Below are positions 9,042 to 17,599 of a stretch of 64,000 nt of DNA, in pieces. A program made the translations under genes and the position numbers. Source of the DNA: Vibrio sp. SCSIO 43136 (GTDB lineage: Bacteria > Pseudomonadota > Gammaproteobacteria > Enterobacterales > Vibrionaceae); contig NZ_CP071848.1 in the NCBI RefSeq assembly GCF_023716565.1, positions 1,426,001-1,490,000 on the forward strand, written 5' to 3'. A model generated the notes under the pieces. The model ran no database searches. It was not told the origin of the DNA and saw only the letters and a program-made list of their open reading frames with translations. The first letter of the stretch is position 1, and every line of letters starts with the position of its first letter.

Positions 9042-10922
9042 GTGACTACCTACGAGCAACAATATCAACTGAGCAAACAACAGCCTGAAGAATTTTGGGC
9101 GCAACAAGCAAAGCAGCTGGATTGGTTTACATTTCCACAAACCATACTGGCGAAAGATGACAACGGAATAGAGCGCTGGTTTGTCGATGGGGAGCTTAAT
9201 ACCTGTTGGCTTGCGCTTGATTACCACGCCGAACAAGGTCGTGGAGATCAAGTGGCGATGATTTATGACTCGCCAGTCACATCGACCAAACAAACCTACA
9301 CCTATCTTGAATTGCAGCAACGTGTGGCTAAAGTTGCTGGCATGTTGGCGAATCAAGGGGTAGAGAAGGGCGACCGAGTCATCATTTATATGCCTATGAT
9401 CCCTGAAGCTGCAATGGCGATGTTAGCCTGTGCACGTTTAGGGGCGATACATTCGGTGGTCTTTGGTGGTTTTGCCCCGAATGAACTGGCAGTTCGTATA
9501 GAAGATGCAGAGCCTAAAGTGATCATGACCGCTTCTTGTGGCATTGAAGTGAATAAGGTACTGCCGTATAAGCCCCTGGTTGACAGAGCGATCATGGACA
9601 GTCGCTGGAAGCCAGAAAGAGTGTTGGTATGGCAACGCCAAGAATCTATCGCAGAGCTTGATGGCAGTCGAGATTTAGATTGGCGCCAAGCTGAGCAGTT
9701 TGCGATGCCTCACGACTGTGTGCCTGTGAAAGCCACAGATCCACTCTATATCCTTTACACCAGCGGCACCACGGGGAAACCTAAGGGGGTGGTCAGGGAT
9801 AATGGTGGTCATGCGGTGGCAATGAAATACTCCATGAGTGCTATTTATGATATTGCTCAAGATGGTGTGTTTTGGGCGGCATCGGATGTCGGTTGGGTAG
9901 TAGGACATTCATATATTGTCTATGCACCACTGATTCATGGATGCACCACTATTTTGTACGAAGGAAAGCCAGTAAAAACACCAGATCCGGGTGCATTTTG
10001 GCGAGTGTGTGAAGAGTATAAGGTTGATGCTCTATTCTCGGCGCCAACGGCTTTCCGAGCCATTAAGAAAGAAGACCCAGACGGCCTGTTGGTCGACAAG
10101 TACGATCTGTCCGGATTAAAAACCATCTTCATGGCAGGTGAGCGTTTAGACCCGCCAACTCTTGAGTGGGTGCAGACTCAAACCAGTAAACCTGTTATTG
10201 ATCACTGGTGGCAGACGGAGACAGGCTGGGCAATTGCAGGGAACCCAACAGGTATAGAGTTGATGCCTGTCAAAGCAGGCTCCGCAACCAAGCCGATCCC
10301 GGGTTACCAAGTTGAAGTGCTCAATGAACTTGGTGAGCCAGTAGGGCCGAACCAGCAAGGGTATGTAGCTTTAAAACGCCCACTACCACCGAGCTGTTTA
10401 CCAACGGTATGGCGTAATCACGATCGGTTTGAATCGGGTTATTTGAGCCAATTTGACGGTTACTACGTGTCTGGAGACGGCGGGTATTTTGATGACGAGG
10501 GCTACTTATTCATCATGGGTCGCATCGATGACGTGATTAATGTTGCGGGTCACCGCTTGTCGACAGGTGAAATGGAAGAGATCGTTGGCGGGCATCCAGC
10601 CATTGCTGAATGTGCTGTGATCGGTGTCCACGATGAGCTCAAAGGGCAGATGCCATTGGGTTTGGTGGTCTTAAAAGATGGCGTGCAAGTGGATGAGCAC
10701 GACCTCGAGGATCAATTGGTCAGCAAAGTCCGAGGGGAGATTGGTGCGGTGGCCTGTTTCAAGCAAGCGCTAGTGGTGGACCGATTACCTAAGACTCGCT
10801 CAGGTAAGATCTTGCGCCGAGTGATACGCCAAATCGCCGATGGCGAATCTTATTCAGTGCCATCAACTATTGATGACCCAACCAGCTTGAACGAACTAGA
10901 AAGAGTGTTGCACCACGATTGA
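9042..10922 (+). CDS. prpE: Propionate--CoA ligase
   Basis: Activates propionate to propionyl-CoA through an AMP intermediate, feeding PrpC. 626 residues. The adenylate-forming P-loop motif YTSGTTGKPKG lies near residues 240-250, with WWQTETGW and a YVSGDGGYFD core motif further on. The C-terminal KTRSGKILRR holds the lysine that acetylation controls in acyl-CoA synthetases. The start is GTG at 9042, behind a very strong GGAGGGGAG ribosome site. It is the last gene of the operon, followed by a clear terminator. The GTG start with a strong site suggests translation tuned independently of prpF. Confidence 0.95.
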   Translation: MTTYEQQYQLSKQQPEEFWAQQAKQLDWFTFPQTILAKDDNGIERWFVDGELNTCWLALDYHAEQGRGDQVAMIYDSPVTSTKQTYTYLELQQRVAKVAGMLANQGVEKGDRVIIYMPMIPEAAMAMLACARLGAIHSVVFGGFAPNELAVRIEDAEPKVIMTASCGIEVNKVLPYKPLVDRAIMDSRWKPERVLVWQRQESIAELDGSRDLDWRQAEQFAMPHDCVPVKATDPLYILYTSGTTGKPKGVVRDNGGHAVAMKYSMSAIYDIAQDGVFWAASDVGWVVGHSYIVYAPLIHGCTTILYEGKPVKTPDPGAFWRVCEEYKVDALFSAPTAFRAIKKEDPDGLLVDKYDLSGLKTIFMAGERLDPPTLEWVQTQTSKPVIDHWWQTETGWAIAGNPTGIELMPVKAGSATKPIPGYQVEVLNELGEPVGPNQQGYVALKRPLPPSCLPTVWRNHDRFESGYLSQFDGYYVSGDGGYFDDEGYLFIMGRIDDVINVAGHRLSTGEMEEIVGGHPAIAECAVIGVHDELKGQMPLGLVVLKDGVQVDEHDLEDQLVSKVRGEIGAVACFKQALVVDRLPKTRSGKILRRVIRQIADGESYSVPSTIDDPTSLNELERVLHHD

Positions 10923-10962
10923 TTCAAAAACACACTATAAAAGCATTTAGTAACGTTAATTT

Positions 10963-10988
10963 AAGCCCCATTGTTGGGGCTTTTTTTA
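10963..10988 (+). terminator. Rho-independent terminator of the prp operon
   Basis: Stem GCCCCA / TGGGGC with loop TTGT, extended by flanking A-T pairs, followed by seven T. It lies about 45 bp after the prpE stop. Confidence 0.85.
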
Positions 10989-11033
10989 TTTATGCGTATG
11001 ATGGCGTAAGCATCAAACAATAAAATAGCGACC

Positions 11034-11507
11034 ATGAAAGATATAACTATTCGAGCGGCTCGGTTGGATGATCTCGAAGCTCTTAACCAAATGATGTATG
11101 ACTTGCATGATTTCCATCATCAAGCTAACCCGGCTCTGTTCAAAACGGCCCACGATGTCGAACAAGAAAAAAGTATTGCTCGATATTTAGACCATCCTGA
11201 GTGCTTTGTCTTTGTCGCACAAACTGACCAATTAGTAGGTTTTATCAGTGGTCACTTCTGTGAGTTGATGTCGCCTATCGTTGAGCCTGTTCAAATGGGG
11301 AGCATAGATGAGATGTTCGTCGTATCTAACCATCGTAACCAAGGCGTCGCTCAGCTACTTTTTGATAGGATTCAGCAGTCATTCATCGATTGCGGTGTAG
11401 AGCAGCTATTTGTGGAGGCTTGGGACTTCAATCAACCTGCACTTGGTTTCTACAAAAAATCCGGATTCATCAATCACATTCACTACCTAAGAAAGCCTCT
11501 TGTTTAA
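11034..11507 (+). CDS. GNAT family N-acetyltransferase
   Basis: 157 residues, single GNAT domain. The acetyl-CoA-binding motif A is visible as NHRNQGVAQLLFDRI (about residues 98-112), following the beta-4 strand (SIDEMFVVS), with the C-terminal LGFYKKSGF motif. An acyl group is transferred to an amine of unknown identity. It begins after the prp terminator, so it probably has its own promoter. Its stop is 10 bp before the likely GTG start of the Nudix gene, suggesting a two-gene unit. Confidence 0.9.
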   Translation: MKDITIRAARLDDLEALNQMMYDLHDFHHQANPALFKTAHDVEQEKSIARYLDHPECFVFVAQTDQLVGFISGHFCELMSPIVEPVQMGSIDEMFVVSNHRNQGVAQLLFDRIQQSFIDCGVEQLFVEAWDFNQPALGFYKKSGFINHIHYLRKPLV

Positions 11508-11517
11508 GGACCCATTC

Positions 11518-12888
11518 GTGATCCAACGTCTATTACTATTGATTTTATTTTTCTCGCCCTTAAGTCTAGCCAGTGAAATGCCCAAAGGTGCGTTGTGTTT
11601 AATTGCTACCGACAATAGCCAAGTCGTGATGCTTCGAGAGGTGTTAACTGGAAAACTATCGCTGCCCGGTGGCACGATAGAAGCTGGCGAGGACCCGAAA
11701 CTCGCCGCACAGCGAGAAACATGGGAAGAAACTGGATTGGTCGTGACAGTAGGTGATGAAGCTTATCGAAACGAGAAGGCGATTTATTACGACTGTGTCT
11801 CAGATTCTGAAGTGATTGCTTATACCACTCAGACAGAACATGGCCACTATTTAGTGCCAGCTTGGTTTGCGCCGCATTTTGGCATAGAAATGAACCAAGT
11901 GATGTTAGCAAACCCAGATTACGTTGAGGATTATCGTTACAGTTACCACCTTTACCACATCAAAAAAGCGATACCAGATCTTACCCACCACAAGGTTCGC
12001 TTCATTGAGCATGCCAGCGAAGCTGCACCAAGTTTATATGCGGCGCAACTGCCTTATCTGGTCGTGCTTCAAGATTTTGTATTGCAAAGTGAGGGGTTGA
12101 AGTTTGTAGTGATTTTACTTGATGCTCTTGCTTCGCCTGTGCTTTTGCTGGTGGCAATGATCGTTTTGTATTCCAAATTTTCCAAAGCGGAAGCGACCAT
12201 GGTCGCCTTTGCTGTTTCGATCGTGTCACTTTTGGCGCTTGTTGCTCAAGTAGGGCTTTCGATTGCTAGACCATGGGCATATATGCCTTCGCTTCAAACG
12301 AGCGTGGTGGACCTAGGTTTTGGAGCCCCAAGCCTTGCGACTGCGGTGATGGTGACCCTATTTGGGTTATCATATCGCCTTTACGCAGAGGCTCGCTTGG
12401 TTAGCCCTATGCTGGTGATTGTATTGTTACAAGGTTTTGCGTCAATTATTTTGGGTAACCAGTTTTTCCTAGATATCGTGCTAGGTGCAGTATTGGGTGG
12501 ACTGGTCGTTTGGCACTTTGTTCGAACACAGGCGAAGGTGGGCTCAAAGTTCAAGCGTTTGTTTGAGAGTAGCATGATTTGGTGGGCACTGAGTGCACTG
12601 TGTGTGGTGCTGGTGGTAATGTGGCAACGCCCAGAATTTGCATTTTGGTTGGCGTTGAGCCTTAGTTTAGCGGCTATTCATATGACTTTATTGCCTAATG
12701 ATTCGACCAAGCTAAGCCATGTTGCGACAGGGGGCTTGGTTCTTATTGGGATTATAATCATTGCTGTTGCCGCTTGGGGTCAAGTGTTAGCTTCATCGAG
12801 CTCCTTCCTATCGTTTATTATGCTCGTCGCACCATACCCTTGTGCAGCTTTGGTTTGCGCCTCCGTGTTCAAGATCATGCAGCGTTAA
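11518..12888 (+). CDS. Exported Nudix hydrolase fused to a degenerate PAP2 membrane domain
   Basis: About 456 residues from a GTG at 11518, chosen because AAGGA lies 7 bp upstream; a TTG at 11500 also opens the frame. The N-terminus looks like a signal peptide (RLLLLILFFSPLSLASEM). The next 190 residues are a Nudix domain with an intact Nudix box (G-x5-E-x7-REtWEEtGL). The rest is hydrophobic, with about seven membrane segments resembling a PAP2 phosphatase: Q-x6-RP where the first motif has K-x6-RP, PSLA where the second has PSGH, and GNQFFLDIVLG where the third has a histidine. The PAP2 catalytic histidines therefore look lost. Fusions of these two families are known in Vibrio. A diphosphate substrate on the periplasmic side is inferred. 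Confidence 0.82.
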   Translation: MIQRLLLLILFFSPLSLASEMPKGALCLIATDNSQVVMLREVLTGKLSLPGGTIEAGEDPKLAAQRETWEETGLVVTVGDEAYRNEKAIYYDCVSDSEVIAYTTQTEHGHYLVPAWFAPHFGIEMNQVMLANPDYVEDYRYSYHLYHIKKAIPDLTHHKVRFIEHASEAAPSLYAAQLPYLVVLQDFVLQSEGLKFVVILLDALASPVLLLVAMIVLYSKFSKAEATMVAFAVSIVSLLALVAQVGLSIARPWAYMPSLQTSVVDLGFGAPSLATAVMVTLFGLSYRLYAEARLVSPMLVIVLLQGFASIILGNQFFLDIVLGAVLGGLVVWHFVRTQAKVGSKFKRLFESSMIWWALSALCVVLVVMWQRPEFAFWLALSLSLAAIHMTLLPNDSTKLSHVATGGLVLIGIIIIAVAAWGQVLASSSSFLSFIMLVAPYPCAALVCASVFKIMQR

Positions 12889-12912
12889 AGCATCGCTGCT
12901 ATTTTCTATTCA

Positions 12913-12941
12913 CAGCGCTTTAGTGACAGACTAAGGCGCTG
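12913..12941. other. Strong stem-loop upstream of queE
   Basis: CAGCGCTTTAGT and ACTAAGGCGCTG form a 12-bp stem with one G-T wobble and loop GACAG. It sits 25 bp after the Nudix-PAP2 stop and about 80 bp before queE. There is no T tract, so it may end the upstream transcript poorly, protect its 3' end, or act in the queE leader. Confidence 0.4.
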
Positions 12942-13018
12942 CATATCATCACTCCACTAGTATTGGGTTATCATTTCCGTATAATCTCGATTCCAATTTT
13001 TTAAGTGGTTTGAACTTC

Positions 13019-13693
13019 ATGACCCAATATAAACTAAACGAAATGTTTGAAACGATTCAGGGAGAAGGTTCATTTACTGGTGTACCGTCAGTATTTGTGC
13101 GTCTCCAAGTATGCCCAGTAGGCTGTGCATGGTGTGATACCAAGCAGACGTGGGAAGCACTGGAGCAGGACCAAGTTTCGCTAGGGGATATTATGGTCAA
13201 ACAGGGTGATAGCCCAACCTGGTGTACGTTGGATGCCTCTGAGTTGGTTGCTGAGTATCAAGCTCAAGGTTACAGTGCGACAAATGTGGTTATCACAGGC
13301 GGCGAACCGTGCATTTATGATCTTACTGAGTTGACTCAAGCCTTTGAAGCGATTGGTTGTCAGTGTCAAATTGAAACCAGCGGCACTTCTGAAGTGTTAG
13401 CCACGGAATCAACTTGGGTGACAGTGTCACCAAAAGTCGCAATGAAAGGCCAACTTCCAGTACTGAAAAGCGCCATGTTGCGTGCCAATGAGATCAAGCA
13501 CCCAGTTGGTACTCAGAAAGATATCGACCAACTCGATGAGCTATTAGAAATGGCAGGCATCGCTAACGCTTCAAACGTTGCTTTGCAGCCTATCAGCCAG
13601 AAGGCTCGTGCAACTCAGCTGTGTATCGACACCTGCATCAAACGTAATTGGCGTTTGTCGATTCAAACTCATAAATACTTAAACATCGCATAG
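13019..13693 (+). CDS. queE: 7-carboxy-7-deazaguanine synthase
   Basis: A radical-SAM enzyme converting 6-carboxy-tetrahydropterin to 7-carboxy-7-deazaguanine in queuosine synthesis. 224 residues from the ATG at 13019; a TTG nine bases earlier is a weaker option. The cluster motif C-x3-C-x2-C is seen as CPVGCAWC (about residues 29-36), after FETIQGEGSFTG. VITGGEPC is the SAM/glycine-rich motif. It is followed 9 bp later by queC, the next enzyme of the pathway. A TATAAT hexamer at 12980-12985 is a plausible -10 element. Confidence 0.95.
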   Translation: MTQYKLNEMFETIQGEGSFTGVPSVFVRLQVCPVGCAWCDTKQTWEALEQDQVSLGDIMVKQGDSPTWCTLDASELVAEYQAQGYSATNVVITGGEPCIYDLTELTQAFEAIGCQCQIETSGTSEVLATESTWVTVSPKVAMKGQLPVLKSAMLRANEIKHPVGTQKDIDQLDELLEMAGIANASNVALQPISQKARATQLCIDTCIKRNWRLSIQTHKYLNIA

Positions 13694-13702
13694 GAATAGA
13701 AG

Positions 13703-14395
13703 ATGAATAAAGCGGTTGTGGTTTTTAGTGGTGGACAGGATTCCACGACTTGTTTGGTCAAAGCTCTTAAAGAATTTGATGAAGTTCATGCGATTACTTT
13801 TGATTATGGACAGCGCCATAAACTAGAAATTGAAGTGGCTGAAGCTTTGGCGAAGAAGCTAGGAGTAGCGGCGCACAAAGTGATGGATGTAGGCTTGCTG
13901 AATGAGTTGGCAATCAGCTCTTTGACTCGAGATGACATTCCAGTTTCTCATGAGCTTCAAGAAAATGGTTTACCTAATTCGTTTGTGCCAGGCCGAAACA
14001 TTTTGTTTTTGACTCTTGCTGGGATCTACGCTTATCAAATCGGAGCGAACACCGTAATTACTGGGGTTTGTGAGACAGATTTCTCTGGCTATCCAGATTG
14101 TCGAGACGAGTTTGTCAAAGCGATGAACAGTGCACTAGTTCAAGGGATGGATCGCCCTTTAACCATTCAAACGCCGCTGATGTGGTTAGATAAGGCTCAA
14201 ACTTGGGCGTTAGCTGATCAAAATGATGCGTTGCAACTGGTACGAGAAGAGACGCTCACTTGTTACAACGGCATCATAGGTGATGGGTGTGGTGATTGTC
14301 CGTCTTGTGACCTGCGCCGAGCTGGTCTAGAAGAGTATCAAGACAACCAAGCGGCAGTTATGCAAACGCTTATCGAGCAGCAGAATAAGGCATAA
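13703..14395 (+). CDS. queC: 7-cyano-7-deazaguanine (preQ0) synthase
   Basis: An ATP-dependent ligase that makes preQ0 from 7-carboxy-7-deazaguanine and ammonia. 230 residues, normal length. The PP-loop motif [13 protein letters not shown] is at residues 4-16, and the C-terminal zinc site has four cysteines ([16 protein letters not shown]). A GGAATAGAAG ribosome region precedes the ATG. It forms an operon with queE. Its last 26 bases overlap the 3' end of the convergent GGDEF gene, so no terminator separates them. Confidence 0.96.
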   Translation: MNKAVVVFSGGQDSTTCLVKALKEFDEVHAITFDYGQRHKLEIEVAEALAKKLGVAAHKVMDVGLLNELAISSLTRDDIPVSHELQENGLPNSFVPGRNILFLTLAGIYAYQIGANTVITGVCETDFSGYPDCRDEFVKAMNSALVQGMDRPLTIQTPLMWLDKAQTWALADQNDALQLVREETLTCYNGIIGDGCGDCPSCDLRRAGLEEYQDNQAAVMQTLIEQQNKA

Positions 14396-16334
14396 TGTCG
14401 ATAGGGTCGTGGTAGGCATCCACAATGCAATCACGACCATTTAGCTTCGCTTGATAGAGCGCTTGATCCAGTATCGAATAGAGCACATCGAAGTCGTTAA
14501 GCGCTTCTTTTGTAGCTAAAAAAGCAAAGCTAGCGGTAACGTTAACATCCAAATTATCTTCAGAAGTAAATTGCGAGTTGGAGATAGAGGCTCGCAAAGA
14601 TTCCACTCGATGTGCAGCATCGCCTTCTGCCACATTTTTCATTAAGACTAAGAATTCTTCCCCTCCTAATCGGCCAATAAAATCACCCCTCTCAAGACTT
14701 TCATTAATGACTTGGGTGACGTGGAGCAGTGCTAAATCACCCGTGGGGTGCCCGTAGCTGTCATTGACTTGCTTAAAGTTGTCAAGGTCGAACAGTGCTA
14801 ACACGTTGTAGCAGCCTTCAAGGCTAGGCTCTTTTTGCTGGCGAACGCGACTTAGTGTACCGATCCTGCTAAGTGTGTTAGTCAGTGAATCATACTGAGC
14901 TAAGCGACGGCTCTTAGTGTGAATTTTATAGGTCGCAATCAATAGTATAGCCAAGCAAAACAGAGCGAATTGATAGAGCTCTTGGGTTTTATACAGGTTA
15001 ACAATTTCGAGCTGCTTTTCGTGGTTGTCCTGAAGCAGTTTAGAGCGCTTTAGTTCTTCTTGTAGTCGAGCACGATTGAGATCCAAAGCCTCATAGGCCG
15101 TGCGATTTTCATCGTGATGCATAGCGATAGAAAGTTGGTGATAGTTTCGGTAATGTTCAAATGCACGTTGAGTATCGCCATTGGCTTCGTAAAGCTCAGA
15201 AAGAAGCTTTTCAGAGCTTACTTTGAGGTGATGTATATCATTGTCGTAGGCGGCTTCCTGAGCTTGCTGAGCATATTCCAGTGATACAGGCAATATATCT
15301 AAGGTCCAATACGCTTGGCTTAGGCTGAGTGCAATTTCGGTTTGCATCGCGTTGTTTTTCATCTTGCTCGCAATGGTCATCGCCTGATGAAGGTATGCGT
15401 TGCTCAAACTGTGATTATTGAGTTTAGTGTGAAGTTTGCCAAGTCCAATATAAACGTTAGCCATACCAAAGGCATACTGGGTTGGTTTGAGTTTCTCTAA
15501 AGAGAGTTCAAAATACTCTTGAGCTAGCTCAAGTTTATCCATGTGCAAGTAAAGCTCGGCTAAACTGTGCAGCACCTGAGCTTGTTCAATGGCGAGGACA
15601 CCTTCTTGATTGGTGAGGTCAAAGGCTAGGGTGAGGTAGCGTTCAGCTTCTGAGAAGTTACCTACTTTGGCTAGCAGATTACCAATGTCATTATAAAGAC
15701 CACTATCAAGTAGTTTACTTGGGGTACTTTCCAATGCGTGATTATAGAACTCGAGTGCGAGTTTGATATCCCCAAGTTCGCTGTAATTCATGGCGAGTAG
15801 GCGATGAACGATGTGTAATGGAATAAACGGGTCTTGCTGCTCGGATAAATAGGTTAAGGTGTTGGTGCAGTAGAATTTTGCATTGTGATACTCGCCCATT
15901 CGCGACAAAAGGTTGCACAAACGATATTCGATAACCGTCGTAACACTCGGAACTAACTGTGACTTGGAGGTTGCTAAATCGACCTTGTATCGATTAAGCG
16001 CCTGTTGATATTCACCTTGAGTTTCATGGTTTAGTGCAGCGATTAAGCTTTCTTTAAAGCGCTCAAATTGAGTGGGATTTGCATTTGCCTCAAAGTAGTA
16101 AGGTTGCCCTCGAAGGGTGAAAAATTGTTGTATTAGGCTAGAGATATATAGCTTTTCTCCACCTTCAGGGAGAGCTAAATACCTTTGTTCTAACATTTCT
16201 ATTGCTTTGTTAGGTTCCGATTTCTGATAGGCGTGGTAACGCTCAATCCATGTATCTCTATCAAAAGCATGGCTCAATGGTGTGAGTAAACTGGTCAGTA
16301 GTAACGATGTTTTAAGTAGTTTCTTCATCGGCAT
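14370..16334 (-). CDS. TPR-repeat GGDEF protein (probable diguanylate cyclase)
   Basis: 654 residues. A signal peptide ([20 protein letters not shown]) is followed by about 400 residues of tetratricopeptide-like helical repeats, predicted periplasmic, and a coiled coil. A membrane helix lies near residues 453-471 and a cytoplasmic GGDEF domain has the active motif GGEEF at 557-561. This would make c-di-GMP from GTP in response to a periplasmic cue read by the TPR part. The RxxD inhibitory site that precedes many GGDEF motifs reads E-R-G-D, so the I-site arginine is absent. It could feed the c-di-GMP pool that controls the nearby adhesin, but that link is only positional. Starts at 16334 and 16328 are both possible. 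It overlaps queC tail-to-tail. Confidence 0.88.
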   Translation of the reverse strand: MPMKKLLKTSLLLTSLLTPLSHAFDRDTWIERYHAYQKSEPNKAIEMLEQRYLALPEGGEKLYISSLIQQFFTLRGQPYYFEANANPTQFERFKESLIAALNHETQGEYQQALNRYKVDLATSKSQLVPSVTTVIEYRLCNLLSRMGEYHNAKFYCTNTLTYLSEQQDPFIPLHIVHRLLAMNYSELGDIKLALEFYNHALESTPSKLLDSGLYNDIGNLLAKVGNFSEAERYLTLAFDLTNQEGVLAIEQAQVLHSLAELYLHMDKLELAQEYFELSLEKLKPTQYAFGMANVYIGLGKLHTKLNNHSLSNAYLHQAMTIASKMKNNAMQTEIALSLSQAYWTLDILPVSLEYAQQAQEAAYDNDIHHLKVSSEKLLSELYEANGDTQRAFEHYRNYHQLSIAMHHDENRTAYEALDLNRARLQEELKRSKLLQDNHEKQLEIVNLYKTQELYQFALFCLAILLIATYKIHTKSRRLAQYDSLTNTLSRIGTLSRVRQQKEPSLEGCYNVLALFDLDNFKQVNDSYGHPTGDLALLHVTQVINESLERGDFIGRLGGEEFLVLMKNVAEGDAAHRVESLRASISNSQFTSEDNLDVNVTASFAFLATKEALNDFDVLYSILDQALYQAKLNGRDCIVDAYHDPIDIMPYSAAR

Positions 16335-16510
16335 CTTATCTTATGAGATCATCGAGTCACGTTTTGATGTGGGGAGATTACACTATTTTCGAGTGCATTT
16401 TATTTTTGCTGTAAAATAATTTTAAAATTAGTGAGATAGAGTAAGTTGCGCTGCATTATCATGATAGCGATCGACATCAATTTTTAGACATACACCGAGT
16501 TTAAGGTGTA

Positions 16511-16537
16511 AAAAAAGCAGCCACCAATGACTGCTTT
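16511..16537 (-). terminator. Terminator of the DUF2750 gene
   Basis: On the minus strand AGCAG...CTGCT forms a stem, extended by A-T pairs, followed by a run of seven T. It begins about 20 bp after the stop of the DUF2750 gene. Confidence 0.7.
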
Positions 16538-16557
16538 TCATAGACCTTAGCGACAAG

Positions 16558-16908
16558 TTATAGGTAAAGCTTTGCTAGATCTTTTGGTTCCATTTCTTTA
16601 CCTTCAAGTTGGTCGTTCCAGTTAGTACCAACAAGAACACCATCTTCGTCTAGCGTTAGTAGCCAATCTTCTACGAAAATATCTAGCGGGATCTCTAGAA
16701 CTTCAAAATCTGCCCACTCTTCAACATTGTGAAGTTCAGCGTCTTCCTTTGACGACCAAAATGGCATAACTTCACTTTCTTCAAACTCTGTAGAGTCACA
16801 AGCTAGCCAACCATCTTCATTTCGTAGGCCCCAAACTTTACCGTTAGCTTTAGTATCGTTAACGAATAGTTCAAGGTTTGCTTGAATATCAGCAGTTAAT
16901 GTGGTCAT
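16558..16908 (-). CDS. DUF2750 domain protein
   Basis: 116 residues, acidic and cytoplasmic. It matches the DUF2750 pattern: a WGLRNEDGW block near residue 26, MPFWSSKEDAELH near residue 48, then FVEDWL and VGTNWN...EG.E.EP. Function unknown; members are small stand-alone proteins common in gammaproteobacteria. It is single, with its own terminator, and unrelated in sequence to its neighbours. The start is supported by GGGAC about 8 bp upstream. Confidence 0.85.
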   Translation of the reverse strand: MTTLTADIQANLELFVNDTKANGKVWGLRNEDGWLACDSTEFEESEVMPFWSSKEDAELHNVEEWADFEVLEIPLDIFVEDWLLTLDEDGVLVGTNWNDQLEGKEMEPKDLAKLYL

Positions 16909-16970
16909 TTTATAAGTCCCATAGTAGATTACCTGCGTAGCTTACCACTTAAACGAGATCGGGCTAAGGT

Positions 16971-17588
16971 TTATTTCTTGAGCGTCGTAAAGATTGTCCA
17001 ATCTTTATCCACTTCCCCTTTAAGTCCTACCACTGTTGCCTCTACACGGCGGTTTAGTGCGTGTGATCTTGGGTCGTCCCCTGTACGGGATAGCTTATTA
17101 TCACCAAAGCCAATGGTACGGATACGAGAGCGGTCGACACCATATTTTACAAGCGCATTTTCAACTTGTTTCGCACGTTGCTTGGAAAGTTGAAGGTTTT
17201 TCTTAGAGTTACCTGTGCGACTGGCAAACCCTTGCAGTTCGATTGCGGTTTCAGGATAAGCTGCCATGAAACTAGCCATTGTTTGGATTTGCTTTCTAAA
17301 CAGTACCGAGACTTCAGAAGAGTTGTTTTCAAACAGCACTTTGAGCTGCTGGTTTTGGCGAGTATTTACATAAAGCTCACAGCCGACGTTATCAACCTTG
17401 GCCCCTAATGGGGTGCCGTCACATTTGTCTCGGGCATTGATAACCCCATCGTTGTCTTTGTCATGCAGGTCGGCACGTTGTTTCGCCACAGGAACGGCGA
17501 TATAGCTCTCAGTGTCTCCGTTTTCAGCAGACACAGAAAAAGAGAGGCTTGCAGCAACAAGCAGCGAAATAATATTGGTGTTTTTCAT
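16971..17588 (-). CDS. OmpA-family lipid-free peptidoglycan-binding protein, module 2
   Basis: 205 residues from the ATG at 17588, which opens a signal peptide (MKNTNIISLLVAASLSFSVS, then A). A calcium-type acidic repeat (DKDNDGVINARDKC) leads into an OmpA C-terminal domain of about 110 residues, with the peptidoglycan-binding pattern LQGFASRTG...NLQLSKQRA...GFGDN...NRRVEATV. It would sit in the periplasm, tied to peptidoglycan, next to the TolC-like channel encoded just upstream. It is a clear paralogue of the protein at 19084-19689. No Shine-Dalgarno is visible before 17588, so translation may depend on reinitiation from tolC (stop 11 bp upstream). A GTG at 17624 is the alternative. Confidence 0.88.
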   Translation of the reverse strand: MKNTNIISLLVAASLSFSVSAENGDTESYIAVPVAKQRADLHDKDNDGVINARDKCDGTPLGAKVDNVGCELYVNTRQNQQLKVLFENNSSEVSVLFRKQIQTMASFMAAYPETAIELQGFASRTGNSKKNLQLSKQRAKQVENALVKYGVDRSRIRTIGFGDNKLSRTGDDPRSHALNRRVEATVVGLKGEVDKDWTIFTTLKK

Positions 17589-17599
17589 GATAAATTTTA

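Noticed and set aside
12889..13018. preQ1 riboswitch before queE
   Set aside because: The stem-loop at 12913 does not show the short preQ1 aptamer pattern (C-rich loop with A-rich tail), so only a plain hairpin is reported.
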